The notes beneath the pieces were generated by a model. It had not been told where the DNA came from and did not search any database. It worked only from the letters and a program-made list of their open reading frames with translations. A stretch of 64,000 nucleotides of DNA, taken from assembly GCF_000716605.1 (NCBI RefSeq), contig NZ_JNXE01000007.1:278898-342897 (forward strand). The letters are read 5' to 3'. Each line of letters opens with the position of its first letter. The first letter of the stretch is position 1. Positions 1-8,464 of the stretch are shown piece after piece. Made by a program: the position numbers and the translations under genes. Origin of the DNA: Streptomyces sp. NRRL F-525 (GTDB lineage: Bacteria; Actinomycetota; Actinomycetes; Streptomycetales; Streptomycetaceae).

Positions 1-1496
1 AGGCTGTCGACGCCCATCAGATTGCCGGCCAGCGTGTAGCGCACCCGGGCGGCCAGCTCGGAGTCCGTGTCCTGGCCGATCCCAGCGAGCGCGGAGCGGG
101 TGAGGGAGACCGCGCGGTGCGCGTCCCCGGCGTGGGCCGCTGCCGCCGACGCGCGCAGGGTGAGGGTCACGCTGCCGATGCCCTCGCCCGAGGGCCGGGC
201 GGCCGGGTCCACCGACGACCACAGATCGAGGACGGTTTCGAGATGCCGTAGCTCCTCGGCGGGTGCGCCGACGTGCCGGGCGTGGTCGGCGGCCTCCAGG
301 GACGCGGCCAGTGCCTCGGCCAGGTCGTGGCTCTCGCGGTAGTGATAGGCGCGCTCCGCCGCGCTCTCGGCCGGGTGTCCGCGCGAGGCGAGGAGGCGGG
401 CGAAGGCGCCGTGCTGCCGGGAGCGCTCGCCGGGGAGGAGGTCGGCGTACACCGCCTCGCGGGCGAGGGCGTGCCGGAAGGAGTATGTGTCGGCGTGTCC
501 GGGGACCAAGAGCTGGCGCTCGACGGCCTCGCGCAGCGCCGACTCCAGCTCGTCCTCCGGGAGTTGGACCGCGTCGCGCAGCAGGTCGTACTCGACGCGG
601 CGTCCGGCGACGGCGGCTGTGCGCAGCACCTGCTGGGCGGTGTCGGAGAGTTGCTCGAAACGGATCAGCAGGACGTCGGCCAGACCGCTCGGTACCCCGC
701 CCGCCTCCATGTCGCTCGCCGCGAGCAACTCCTCGGCGTAGAAGGCGTTTCCCTCGGCGCGCTCGACGATCCGGCGGACCGTGCCGTCCGGCACCGGGTC
801 CGTACGCAGCGCGCGCACCAGCCGGGCGACCTCCGCGTCCCCCATGGGCCGCAGCTCCAGCCGCTCCACGGCGGGCAGCCGCACCAGCTCGGCCAGCAGG
901 GGCCGTAGGGGATGGCGGCGGTGGAGGTCGTCCGCGCGGTACGACGCGAACACCGCCAGGCGGTGGGTGGGCGCGCCACCCGCCGGGCGCTGGAGAATGC
1001 CCCGGCTGAGCAGGAAGCGGAGCAGGTCGCGGGAGGACTGGTCGGCCCAGTGCAGGTCCTCCAGGACCAGGAGCAGGGGAGCGATGTCGGCGAGGTCGGC
1101 CAGCAGTCCGGCGATGCCCTCGAAGAGCCGCAGCCGGCCGCCCGCGTCCCGGGCCGCGTCCGAACCGGCGCCCAGCAGCCGGTCGACCGCCGGATGCGCG
1201 GCCAGAGCGGCGGCGAAGCGTTCGTCGTCGGCCAGGACACCGAGGATCTCGGTGAAGGGGAGATACGGCAGACCGACGTCACCGAGGTCGACGCAGTGGC
1301 CCGTGAGGACGGTCATCCCCGCACTCGCCGCCCGCGCCGCCACCTCGTCGAGCACCCGTGTCTTGCCGACGCCCGCGTCCCCGGCGATCAGCACCGCCCC
1401 CGCCGTACCCGCGCGGGCGCGCTCCAGCACACCGGCGAGGCGGGCGAGTTCCTCGTCCCGGCCGATGAGCGGGGCTGCTGCCACGGATGACGTCAC
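1..1496 (-). CDS. ATP-binding LuxR-type regulator (C-terminal part outside window)
   Basis: Leftward frame that runs off the left edge, so only the N-terminal ~498 residues are visible. A Walker A motif (GDAGVGKT) lies near residue 40 and a Walker B-like LLLVLEDLHWAD near residue 140. This is the AAA/STAND arrangement of large LAL-type regulators, which usually end in a LuxR helix-turn-helix; that end is not in the window. After the ATPase the frame becomes helical and alanine-rich, as in the TPR-like middle of these proteins. The GTG start at 1496 is preceded by AGGA. It probably binds ATP and regulates transcription. The family is clear; the target is unknown, and a non-DNA-binding AAA protein cannot be excluded. 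Confidence 0.8.
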   Translation of the reverse strand, partial: MTSSVAAAPLIGRDEELARLAGVLERARAGTAGAVLIAGDAGVGKTRVLDEVAARAASAGMTVLTGHCVDLGDVGLPYLPFTEILGVLADDERFAAALAAHPAVDRLLGAGSDAARDAGGRLRLFEGIAGLLADLADIAPLLLVLEDLHWADQSSRDLLRFLLSRGILQRPAGGAPTHRLAVFASYRADDLHRRHPLRPLLAELVRLPAVERLELRPMGDAEVARLVRALRTDPVPDGTVRRIVERAEGNAFYAEELLAASDMEAGGVPSGLADVLLIRFEQLSDTAQQVLRTAAVAGRRVEYDLLRDAVQLPEDELESALREAVERQLLVPGHADTYSFRHALAREAVYADLLPGERSRQHGAFARLLASRGHPAESAAERAYHYRESHDLAEALAASLEAADHARHVGAPAEELRHLETVLDLWSSVDPAARPSGEGIGSVTLTLRASAAAAHAGDAHRAVSLTRSALAGIGQDTDSELAARVRYTLAGNLMGVDS

Positions 1497-1575
1497 GCAC
1501 CCATCCTGGCACGCGCCACTGACAACGCACCTGGCCACCGGGCGGGAGACGGCTCTCCGCCCGGCGGGCCGGGGT

Positions 1576-1926
1576 TCAGCGCAGGGTCTCGGCCCAGTTC
1601 GCCGGGACGCGTCCCGCGGGACCCGGCACCGGCTGGTCCTTCGGGTGGCTCACCGGGGCGGCGAGTTCGGGACCGGAGTCGTACAGCTCGGAGGTGGTGA
1701 AGTTCCAGAACCAGTCCTCGCCGGGTTCGTAGCTCTGGATGAACGGGTGTCCCGTGGACTGGTAGTGGGCCGTGGCGTGCTTGGCGGGGGAGTCGTCGCA
1801 ACAGCCGATGTGGCCGCACTGCGCGCACCGCCGGAGATGGAACCACCAGCCGTCGGCGGCGTCGCACTCCACGCAACCGGCGCCGCTCGGCGGGACGGTG
1901 GGGTCGATTCCGGTGATGTCGCTCAT
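1576..1926 (-). CDS. UBP-type zinc finger domain protein
   Basis: A 116-residue protein that is essentially one ZnF-UBP domain. The ligand set CVEC, CAQCGHIGCC, then spaced His residues (KHATAHYQSTGHP) is clearly visible, followed by WFWN as in eukaryotic ubiquitin-protease zinc fingers. Bacterial members occur in actinobacteria beside redox and signalling genes; their ligand is unknown. Its ATG overlaps the stop of the upstream histidine kinase (ATGA), so it is translationally coupled and is the last gene of the redox-signalling operon. Confidence in the domain is high and in function low. Confidence 0.88.
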   Translation of the reverse strand: MSDITGIDPTVPPSGAGCVECDAADGWWFHLRRCAQCGHIGCCDDSPAKHATAHYQSTGHPFIQSYEPGEDWFWNFTTSELYDSGPELAAPVSHPKDQPVPGPAGRVPANWAETLR

Positions 1927-3380
1927 GCGGACTCCTCGGGCGTCTCGTTGTCGACGGCGGTGAGCGGGAGCAGGACCTGGAAGCGGGTGTCGCCCGGCAG
2001 CGACTCCACCTGGAGGGTGCCGTGGTGCTTGTTGACGACGATCCGCCAGGAGATGTCCAGACCGAGCCCCGTGCCCTCGCCCACCGGCTTGGTGGTGAAG
2101 AACGGATCGAAGATACGGCCACGGATCTCCTGCGGCACACCGGGCCCCGTGTCACGGAACTCGACCATCAGCTGGTCGTGCACCAGAGCCGTCCTTACCG
2201 TCAACGTCCCTTCCCCGCCTGTGCTGTTGATGGCGGAGACCGCGTTGTCGATCAGGTTGGTCCACACCTGGTTGAGCTCGGCCGGGTAGGCCGGGATCTT
2301 CGGGAGCGTCCGGTCGTAGTCCTTGACGACCTTGATGCGGTCGCCGGTCTTCCCGCCGAGCATCAGCAGGGTGCTGTCGAGGAGTTCGTGCACATCGGCG
2401 ACCTGGTAGGGCGCGCGGTCCAGCTGCGAGTACTGCTTGGCGGCGCCGACCAGGTTCGAGATCCGGGTGGTGGAGTCCTCGATCTCCGTCATCAGCAGCT
2501 CGGTCTCGACCGTGTAGCTGAGCCAGCCGACCGCTGCCTGCAGCACGTCCTCGTCCACGGCCGCCGCGACCTGGTCCAGCCAGTCGATGTCGAGACCGGC
2601 CTGCACGAAGGTGGGCGCGATCTGCCAGGCCTGCATGATGCCGTGGTCGTCGAGCCAGTCCGTGAGCGCGTCCTCGCGGTCCGAGGCCTCCAGGGGGCTC
2701 AACGTCGGTGCCTTGGCGACGCGTTCGGCCGTGCGCTCCTGGATGTCGATCAGGTTCGCGAGGGCCTCGCGCGAGTACGGGCCGGAGGAGATGACCCGCA
2801 GCTTGTGCCGCATCTTCGCCACCCGCTCGCGCAGCGTCGAGGTGGCCCGGACGGCGGCGGCGGCGGGGTTGTTGAGCTCGTGCGTCAGCCCGGCCGACAA
2901 CGAGCCCAGCGCCAGCAGCCGTTCACGCTGGCTGATCGCCAACTGGGTGCTCTTCGAACCGAAGAAGAGGCCCTCCAGGAGGTGCACCGCCATCGGGAAC
3001 CACTCGCTCATGATGGCCGCGAAGGTCTCGGCGGGCAGCACGAAGAACCGCGTGGGCTCCGTCACCCGCATCGAGTTGAGGTACACCTGCTGCACCCGGT
3101 CGCCGATGTAGGCCTGCATCGCGCCGGTGTACACGCCGCGTTGAGAGGTCCGGCTGACCTCGACGTCGTCGCCGCCGACCCGCCGCGACAGCACGACGGT
3201 GCCCTCGATCATGACGTAGAAGCAGGTCGCGGGGTCGCCCTCGGTGTAGACGGGTCCGGCCTCGAACAGCTCGACTTGCCCGTCGCAGCACAGCCGGCCG
3301 AGCTGCTCCGGTGTCAGCTTCTCGAACAGGAACAGCGTGCCGATCTCCTGCGGGCTGCACGGCAGCACCTGCCCGCTCAT
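1923..3380 (-). CDS. Sensor histidine kinase with N-terminal cyclic-nucleotide-binding domain
   Basis: A 485-residue soluble kinase. Residues ~15-140 form a Crp-like cNMP-binding domain, followed by a dimerisation helix with the phospho-acceptor His167 in THELNNP. The HATPase domain has an N box (NLIDNAVSAI), G1 (DTGPGVP), F box (FDPFF) and G2 (GTGLGLD). No membrane segment is seen. The ATG at 3380 overlaps the stop of the upstream receiver-reductase gene (ATGA), so I prefer it over the longer frame that reaches 3662. The likely partner receiver is the N-terminal domain of that upstream protein. Whether it binds cAMP, haem or another ligand cannot be read from sequence. Confidence 0.9.
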   Translation of the reverse strand: MSGQVLPCSPQEIGTLFLFEKLTPEQLGRLCCDGQVELFEAGPVYTEGDPATCFYVMIEGTVVLSRRVGGDDVEVSRTSQRGVYTGAMQAYIGDRVQQVYLNSMRVTEPTRFFVLPAETFAAIMSEWFPMAVHLLEGLFFGSKSTQLAISQRERLLALGSLSAGLTHELNNPAAAAVRATSTLRERVAKMRHKLRVISSGPYSREALANLIDIQERTAERVAKAPTLSPLEASDREDALTDWLDDHGIMQAWQIAPTFVQAGLDIDWLDQVAAAVDEDVLQAAVGWLSYTVETELLMTEIEDSTTRISNLVGAAKQYSQLDRAPYQVADVHELLDSTLLMLGGKTGDRIKVVKDYDRTLPKIPAYPAELNQVWTNLIDNAVSAINSTGGEGTLTVRTALVHDQLMVEFRDTGPGVPQEIRGRIFDPFFTTKPVGEGTGLGLDISWRIVVNKHHGTLQVESLPGDTRFQVLLPLTAVDNETPEESA

Positions 3381-5053
3381 GACTGCTCCAGGTAGCGGTG
3401 GACGAGCATCACGGCCATGGCTCCCTCTCCGACGGCGGACGCGACGCGTTTCGCGGACTCGGCGCGCGCGTCGCCCGCCACGAACACGCCGGGAATGTTG
3501 GTCTCCAGGTGGTACGGCGCCCGGTCCAACTCCCAGCTCGCGGGCGGCTTCCCGTCCGCGGTGAGGTCCGGTCCGGACAGGATGAACCCGCGCTCGTCCC
3601 GCAGCACCGACCCGTCCAGCCAGTCGGTCAGCGGGGCCGCGCCGATGAACACGAACATCCACTGCGCGTCGACGAGTTCGGTGTTTCCGCTCTCGGTGTC
3701 GCGCAGCGTGAGCTGCTCCAAATGGTCGGAGCCGTGCGCGGCGTCGACGACGGTCCCGGTGCGCACCGAGATGTTCTCGGCCTCATTGATCTGCTGGATC
3801 AGGTAGTACGACATCGACGCGGCGAGCGAGCCCCCGCGCACAAGCAGCGTCACCGACTTGGCACCCTTGGACAGGTACATCGCCGCCTGGCCCGCCGAGT
3901 TGGCGCCGCCGACGATGTACACGTCGTGCCCCTGGCAGGAGGCCGCCTCGGTCAGCGCCGAGCCGTAGTAGACCCCGCAGCCCGTCAGATCGGGCGTGCC
4001 GGGCGCCTCCAACTGCCGGTAGGACACTCCGGTCGCCAGGATCACGGCGTGCGCGGCGACCGTCGAGCCGTCCGCGAAATGCACCACCCGCGCCGACCCG
4101 TTGGCCTCAAGTCCCGTGACCTCGCGGGCCGTCAGGATCTCGGCGCCGAACTTTCCGGCCTGCCGCCGTGCCCGGTCGGTGAGTTGGGCCCCGGACACCC
4201 CGTCGGGGAACCCGAGGTAGTTCTCGATGCGCGAACTCTGCCCGGCCTGACCGCCGGTCGCCGACCGCTCGACGAGAACGGTCCGCAGGCCTTCCGAAGC
4301 CCCGTAGACGGCCGCGCCGAGTCCCGCCGGGCCGCCGCCGATGACGACGAGGTCGTAGAAGTCGGCGGTCGGTGTGGTCGCGAGCCCGACCTCGGCGGCC
4401 AGTTCGGTCGCCTCCGGCTCGACCAGCACGTTCCCCTCGGCGGTGATCACGAGCGGCAGCCGCTGCCCGTCCTGCCCGGCGGCGGACAGCAGCCGCAGCC
4501 CCTCCGGGCTGTCGGCCGAGTACCAGCGGTACGGCACCTGGTTGCGGGCCAGGAACTCCCGCACGTCCGAGGAGCGCGCCGACCAGCGGTGCCCGACCAC
4601 CTTCGTGGCGGGCACGGGCCGGTAGTCGCTGTTCCGCCAGGCCTCCAGGAGGTCGTCCAGGACCGGGTAGAGCTTCTCCTCCGGCGGGTCCCAGGGCTTC
4701 AGCAGATAGTGGTCGAGGTCGACGACGTTGATCGCGTCGATCGCCGCGTCCGTGTCCGCGTACGCGGTCAGCAGCACCCGGCGCGCGCCCGGATAGACGT
4801 CGAGGGCCTGCTCCAGGAACTCGATGCCGTTCATCTGCGGCATCCGGTAGTCGGCGAGGATCACGGCCACGAGATCCCCGCGCAGCTTCAGCTCGCGCAA
4901 CGCGTCCAGCGCGGACTCCCCGGACTCCGCGCGCACGATCCGGTACGACTCGCCGTAGCGCCGCCGCAGGTCACGGGCGACGGCACGGGACACTCCCGGA
5001 TCGTCGTCCACGGTCATGATGACGGTCCGCGCGGCTTCGGCGGCCTGTGCCAT
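3377..5053 (-). CDS. Response-regulator receiver fused to thioredoxin-reductase-like flavoprotein
   Basis: A 558-residue fusion. Residues ~10-125 are a CheY-like receiver with acidic DDD (16-18), phospho-acceptor Asp68 (ILADYRMP) and a conserved Lys in LLKPWDPP. Residues ~140-235 look like a cysteine-free glutaredoxin/thioredoxin-like spacer. From ~245 there is a two-dinucleotide-fold reductase with FAD motif GGGPAGLGAA, NADPH motif GGANSAGQAA and a C-terminal GVFVAGDAR. The CxxC redox centre of thioredoxin reductases, expected before the NADPH fold, is absent: the region reads GCGVYYGSALTEAASC. ATG 5053 has GGGAG six bases upstream. First gene of a coupled operon with the histidine kinase and ZnF protein; it probably signals redox state. 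Confidence 0.9.
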   Translation of the reverse strand: MAQAAEAARTVIMTVDDDPGVSRAVARDLRRRYGESYRIVRAESGESALDALRELKLRGDLVAVILADYRMPQMNGIEFLEQALDVYPGARRVLLTAYADTDAAIDAINVVDLDHYLLKPWDPPEEKLYPVLDDLLEAWRNSDYRPVPATKVVGHRWSARSSDVREFLARNQVPYRWYSADSPEGLRLLSAAGQDGQRLPLVITAEGNVLVEPEATELAAEVGLATTPTADFYDLVVIGGGPAGLGAAVYGASEGLRTVLVERSATGGQAGQSSRIENYLGFPDGVSGAQLTDRARRQAGKFGAEILTAREVTGLEANGSARVVHFADGSTVAAHAVILATGVSYRQLEAPGTPDLTGCGVYYGSALTEAASCQGHDVYIVGGANSAGQAAMYLSKGAKSVTLLVRGGSLAASMSYYLIQQINEAENISVRTGTVVDAAHGSDHLEQLTLRDTESGNTELVDAQWMFVFIGAAPLTDWLDGSVLRDERGFILSGPDLTADGKPPASWELDRAPYHLETNIPGVFVAGDARAESAKRVASAVGEGAMAVMLVHRYLEQS

Positions 5054-5173
5054 ACGTCTCCCACCCCGAGTGGTCGGCTTCACGGCACGGCGGCGCCGTT
5101 GTCACCGCGCCGGCTCCCCACCATCGTATGGTCGATCGCCGCGGTCCGCTCCGCTACGCCTGATACGGGGGCC

Positions 5174-5527
5174 TCAGGGGCGGCGGGAGCGCAACACGCA
5201 GAACTCGTTCCCCTCGGGATCCATCAGCGTCACCCACGACACCTCGCCCTGTCCGACGTCAGCCGTCCGTGCCCCCAGGGCCAGCAGCCGGATCACCTCG
5301 GCCTCCTGGTCATCGGGCCGGAAGTCCAGATGCAGCCGGTTCTTGACCGTCTTGCCCTCGGGCACCGGCACGAACAGCAGCCCCGGCAGCCGCTCGGGCT
5401 CCAGCCGGATCTCGAACTCGTCCGGCGCCTCGCCCACCACGACCCACCCGAGCGCCTCGGCCCACCAGCGCCCCAGCGTGACGGGGTCGGAGGAGTCCAC
5501 CACTACCTGCTCCCACTCCAAGGTCAT
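5174..5527 (-). CDS. VOC family (glyoxalase/dioxygenase fold) protein
   Basis: A 117-residue single-domain VOC protein. It starts with the beta-strand WEQVVVDSSDP, has WWAEALGW and the shared block KTVKNRLHLDF, and ends VTLMDPEGNEFCVL. The His in LHLD and the Glu in GNEF fit metal-ligand positions. ATG 5527 is preferred over a longer frame because it begins at the canonical first strand and avoids overlapping the divergent stress-protein gene. Substrate unknown. A second VOC protein at 23940-24338 shares the KTVKNRLHLD block and is a paralogue. Confidence 0.85.
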   Translation of the reverse strand: MTLEWEQVVVDSSDPVTLGRWWAEALGWVVVGEAPDEFEIRLEPERLPGLLFVPVPEGKTVKNRLHLDFRPDDQEAEVIRLLALGARTADVGQGEVSWVTLMDPEGNEFCVLRSRRP

Positions 5528-5577
5528 AGTGAAGACTGAGGCCGACGCACGTGATCGCACCACAGGGAGGCCACCGA

Positions 5578-6459
5578 ATGACACGCCCGATCACCGCAGG
5601 GGTCGACGGATCGGCGGAGAGTCTCGCCGCACTCGCCTGGGCGGGCCGGGAGGCCGTACGGCGGGGGCTGGCGCTGCGGGTCGTGCATGTCTGGCGGTAC
5701 GAGGAGCATCAGGCCGTCGATGCCGGGGACCGGGACACCCAGGACCGCTGGGTACGGGACGCGGCCGCCGAGGCCACCCGGACGGTCGCCGAACGCCACC
5801 CCGGTCTGGACATCACCACCGACGTCCTGGAGGGCGACCCCGTCGACATCCTGACCGCCGCCGCTGCCGACGCCGAACTCCTGGTCCTCGGCTCGCGCGG
5901 TCACGGGCCCGTCGTCGGCTTCCTGCTCGGTTCCGTAGGCCAGCAGGTGATCGCCGGTTCCGTACGGCCCGTCGTGCTCGTGCGCGCCGGTGACGAAGCC
6001 GCCGGAGAGGTCGCCGGGCGCGAGATCGTCGTGGGCCAGCACGGGAACCCCGAGGACAGCGCCGCCGCACTGGGCTTCGCCTTCGAGACGGCGGCGGCAC
6101 GCGGCGCCACGGTCCGTGCCGTACGGGCGTGGACCCTGCCGCCGGTGTTCGCCTACAGCCCCGCCTCGATGAAGCTCCTCGACGACGCCGGAGGCCTGGA
6201 GCCGTACGAGAAGAAGGGCCTGGCCGAGGCGCTTGAGCCGTGGCGGCAGCGCTTCCCCGACGTGCCCGTGGTCGAGCACGTGGAGATCGGCAGCGCGGGG
6301 CAGGTGCTGCTGTCGGTCGCGGGGCGGGCCCAGTTGATGGTCGTGGGGCGGCGCGCCCACCGTACGGCGGTGGGCGCGCGGATCGGCTCGGTCGCGCACG
6401 GGGTGCTGCACCACGCGGAGTGCCCGGTGGCCGTGGTGCCGGCGCCGGAGGTCTCCTGA
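5578..6459 (+). CDS. Universal stress protein, two tandem Usp domains
   Basis: A 293-residue protein made of two UspA domains. Domain 1 begins TRPITAGVDGS and carries the ATP-binding G-rich loop GSRGHGPVVGFLLGS near residue 110. Domain 2 ends with GRRAHRTAVGARIGS and PVAVVP. ATG 5578 has the strong Shine-Dalgarno GGGAGG seven bases upstream, so it is chosen over the in-frame ATG at 5551. Divergent from the VOC gene with ~50 bp between them. The role is an ATP-binding stress or dormancy protein; the specific stress is unknown. Confidence 0.93.
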   Translation: MTRPITAGVDGSAESLAALAWAGREAVRRGLALRVVHVWRYEEHQAVDAGDRDTQDRWVRDAAAEATRTVAERHPGLDITTDVLEGDPVDILTAAAADAELLVLGSRGHGPVVGFLLGSVGQQVIAGSVRPVVLVRAGDEAAGEVAGREIVVGQHGNPEDSAAALGFAFETAAARGATVRAVRAWTLPPVFAYSPASMKLLDDAGGLEPYEKKGLAEALEPWRQRFPDVPVVEHVEIGSAGQVLLSVAGRAQLMVVGRRAHRTAVGARIGSVAHGVLHHAECPVAVVPAPEVS

Positions 6460-6462
6460 GGG

Positions 6463-7248
6463 TCAGACCGTGAACGCGGTGCGGAAGCGGTCCAGGGCGC
6501 GTTCGCTGTCGCCCTCCGAGGCCCACGCCTCCATCGCGACCGTGCCGTCGTAGCCGATGTCGGCCAACGCACGGGCGATCGCCGGGTAGTTGATCTCGCC
6601 GGTGCCCGGCTCCTGGCGGCCGGGGACGTCCGCCACCTGGATCTCGCCGATCAGGTCCAACTCGTGGGCCTTGCGGACGAGTTCGATGAGGTTCCCCTCG
6701 CCGATCTGCGCGTGGTAGAGGTCCAGGTTCATCCGCAGGCCTGGCCGGTCCACCGCCTGGACCAGGGCCAGGGTGTCGGCCGCCGTCGCGAACGGTACGC
6801 CAGGGTGGTCGACCGCGGCGTTCAGGTTCTCCAGCGTGAAGGTGACCCCGGCGCTCTCGCCCAGTTCGGCGAGGCGGGTCAGGGTGCGGTGGGCGGCGAT
6901 CCACATCGCGCCCGTGGGCTCGCCGGTCACCGGAACCACCGGCAGACCCTCGGAGTCGAGGCCCGTGCCGTGCAAGTTCAGCCGGGGGCAGCCCAGTTGA
7001 TCGGCTGCCTTCACCGACTCCTCGGCGGTGCGCAGGAGTTCGGCGGCGCCGTCCTCGTCGGTGAGGCTGCCCCGGATGTAGCCCGTCATCGACGAGAACT
7101 CGGCCGGGGTTCGCGTCAGCGCGTCCAGGTCGTGCCGGGTCCAGTCCCAGATCTCGACCTGGAAACCGGTCTCGTGGATGCGCCGCGCCCGCTCGTGGAT
7201 CGGCAGATCCCGGAAGACCATCTCGGCACAGACCGCCAACGTGTACAT
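6463..7248 (-). CDS. Sugar-phosphate isomerase/epimerase, hydroxypyruvate-isomerase-like TIM barrel
   Basis: A 261-residue AP-endonuclease-2-type TIM barrel. Metal-binding strands are visible: FTLENLN with the catalytic Glu, MNLDLYHAQI, IQVADVPGRQEPGTGEINY and a final EAW. This pattern matches hydroxypyruvate isomerase (Hyi/OtnI), which interconverts hydroxypyruvate and tartronate semialdehyde, but other keto-sugar isomerases look similar. The longer frame to 7296 adds a non-conserved N terminus, so MYTLAVCAE at 7248 is the likely start. Divergent from a LacI regulator with a perfect palindrome just upstream, so it is probably repressed by that protein and induced by a sugar acid. Confidence 0.87.
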   Translation of the reverse strand: MYTLAVCAEMVFRDLPIHERARRIHETGFQVEIWDWTRHDLDALTRTPAEFSSMTGYIRGSLTDEDGAAELLRTAEESVKAADQLGCPRLNLHGTGLDSEGLPVVPVTGEPTGAMWIAAHRTLTRLAELGESAGVTFTLENLNAAVDHPGVPFATAADTLALVQAVDRPGLRMNLDLYHAQIGEGNLIELVRKAHELDLIGEIQVADVPGRQEPGTGEINYPAIARALADIGYDGTVAMEAWASEGDSERALDRFRTAFTV

Positions 7249-7263
7249 GACTGCTCGCCCTCT

Positions 7264-7279
7264 TCTAGAACGTTCTAGA
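7264..7279. promoter_or_regulatory. LacI-type operator O1 (perfect 16-bp palindrome)
   Basis: TCTAGAACGTTCTAGA is a perfect palindrome with the central CG typical of LacI/GalR operators. It sits 15 bp upstream of the isomerase start on the minus strand. A second, imperfect copy lies exactly 70 bp to the right. The regulator at 7421 is the obvious binder. Confidence 0.8.
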
Positions 7280-7333
7280 TGGCAGTAGTACGCCATTGCT
7301 GCATTCCCGTGTCAAGGCTTCGACGGGCATGTT

Positions 7334-7349
7334 TCTAGAACGTTGCAGT
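7334..7349. promoter_or_regulatory. LacI-type operator O2 (13/16 match to O1)
   Basis: TCTAGAACGTTGCAGT keeps the left half-site TCTAGAACGTT and drifts in the right half. It lies 71 bp upstream of the LacI-family start, so it may serve autoregulation or a repression loop with O1. Confidence 0.7.
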
Positions 7350-7420
7350 ACCTTCGGACCAGCACCTTTGGAGCGGCTACCATCCCGGAACGGAACGCCC
7401 CCTCGACCGGAAGGACCCCC

Positions 7421-8458
7421 GTGCCGACCACCCCCGCGGTCCCCGACGGAAAGCGGCCCACCCTGGCCCATGTCGCGGCCCGGGCGGGCGTGTCCGTCGC
7501 GCTGGTCTCCATCGTGATGCGCGGGGCCTACGGCGCGAGCGCGACCACCCGCGAGCGCGTGCTGAAGGCCGCCGAGGAGATCGGCTACCGCCCCGACACC
7601 CGGGCCAGGGTGCTGCGCAGTAACCGCTCCCGCCTCCTCGGCGTGCAGTTCGGCCTGCGCCACCCCTTCCACACCGACCTGGTGGAGCGCATCTACGCCG
7701 CCGCCGAGCCCGCCGGCTACCAGGTCGCCCTGAGCGCGGTCGCCCCCTCGCGCGGTGAGCGGCAGGCCGTGGAGGCGCTGCTAGCCGACCGGTGCGAGGC
7801 CCTCGTCCTGCTCGGCCCCGAGGTCCCGGCCGCCCGCCTCGCGCAGCTCGCGACCCAGGTCCCGGTCGTCTCGGTGGCCCGGCGGCTACGGCCCGCCCCG
7901 CCCGCCGTGGACGTCGTCCGCACCGCCGACGACGAGGGCGCCCGGCAGGCCGTGGACCACCTCGTCGCGCTCGGCCACCGCGCCATCGCCCACATCGACG
8001 GCGGCAAGGCACCCGGCGCCGCCGACCGCCGCCGCGGCTACCGCACCGCGATGCACCGCCACGGCCTCGGCGACCACGTCCACGTGCTGCCCGGCGGACC
8101 CACCGAGGACGACGGAGCGCGAGGCGCCCGCACCCTGCTTGCCGAAGCCCCAACTGCCCGGCCCAGCGCGGTACTTGCCTTCAACGACCGTTGCGCCACA
8201 GGGGTCCTGGACACCCTCCTGCGCGCCGGTGTCTCCGTGCCCGTCGAGATCTCCGTGGTCGGCTTCGACGACACCAGCCTGTCCCGGCTCGCCCACATCG
8301 ACCTGACCACCGTCGCCCAGGACGTCCCGCGCCTCGCGGAACTCGCCGTCGGCCGCGCGATCGCCCGCCTGGACGGGGAGGCTGTGGCGGAGGGAGAGAG
8401 CGTGGTTCCGCCGCGCCTCGTCGTCCGCGGCACGACGGCCCCGCCCGCCACGGACTGA
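7421..8458 (+). CDS. LacI family transcriptional regulator
   Basis: A 345-residue repressor. The N-terminal helix-turn-helix reads TLAHVAARAGVSVALVSIVM, followed by the hinge helix region RVLRSNRSRLLGVQFG and a periplasmic-binding-protein-like effector domain ending in VVGFDDTSLSRLAHIDLTTV. The GTG start at 7421 is preceded by GGAAGGA; the upstream ATG at 7343 lies inside the second operator, which makes it unlikely. It is divergent from the isomerase gene, and two copies of one operator lie between them, so it likely represses that gene and itself. The inducer is probably the isomerase substrate or a related sugar. Confidence 0.92.
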   Translation: MPTTPAVPDGKRPTLAHVAARAGVSVALVSIVMRGAYGASATTRERVLKAAEEIGYRPDTRARVLRSNRSRLLGVQFGLRHPFHTDLVERIYAAAEPAGYQVALSAVAPSRGERQAVEALLADRCEALVLLGPEVPAARLAQLATQVPVVSVARRLRPAPPAVDVVRTADDEGARQAVDHLVALGHRAIAHIDGGKAPGAADRRRGYRTAMHRHGLGDHVHVLPGGPTEDDGARGARTLLAEAPTARPSAVLAFNDRCATGVLDTLLRAGVSVPVEISVVGFDDTSLSRLAHIDLTTVAQDVPRLAELAVGRAIARLDGEAVAEGESVVPPRLVVRGTTAPPATD

Positions 8459-8464
8459 CCCGGG

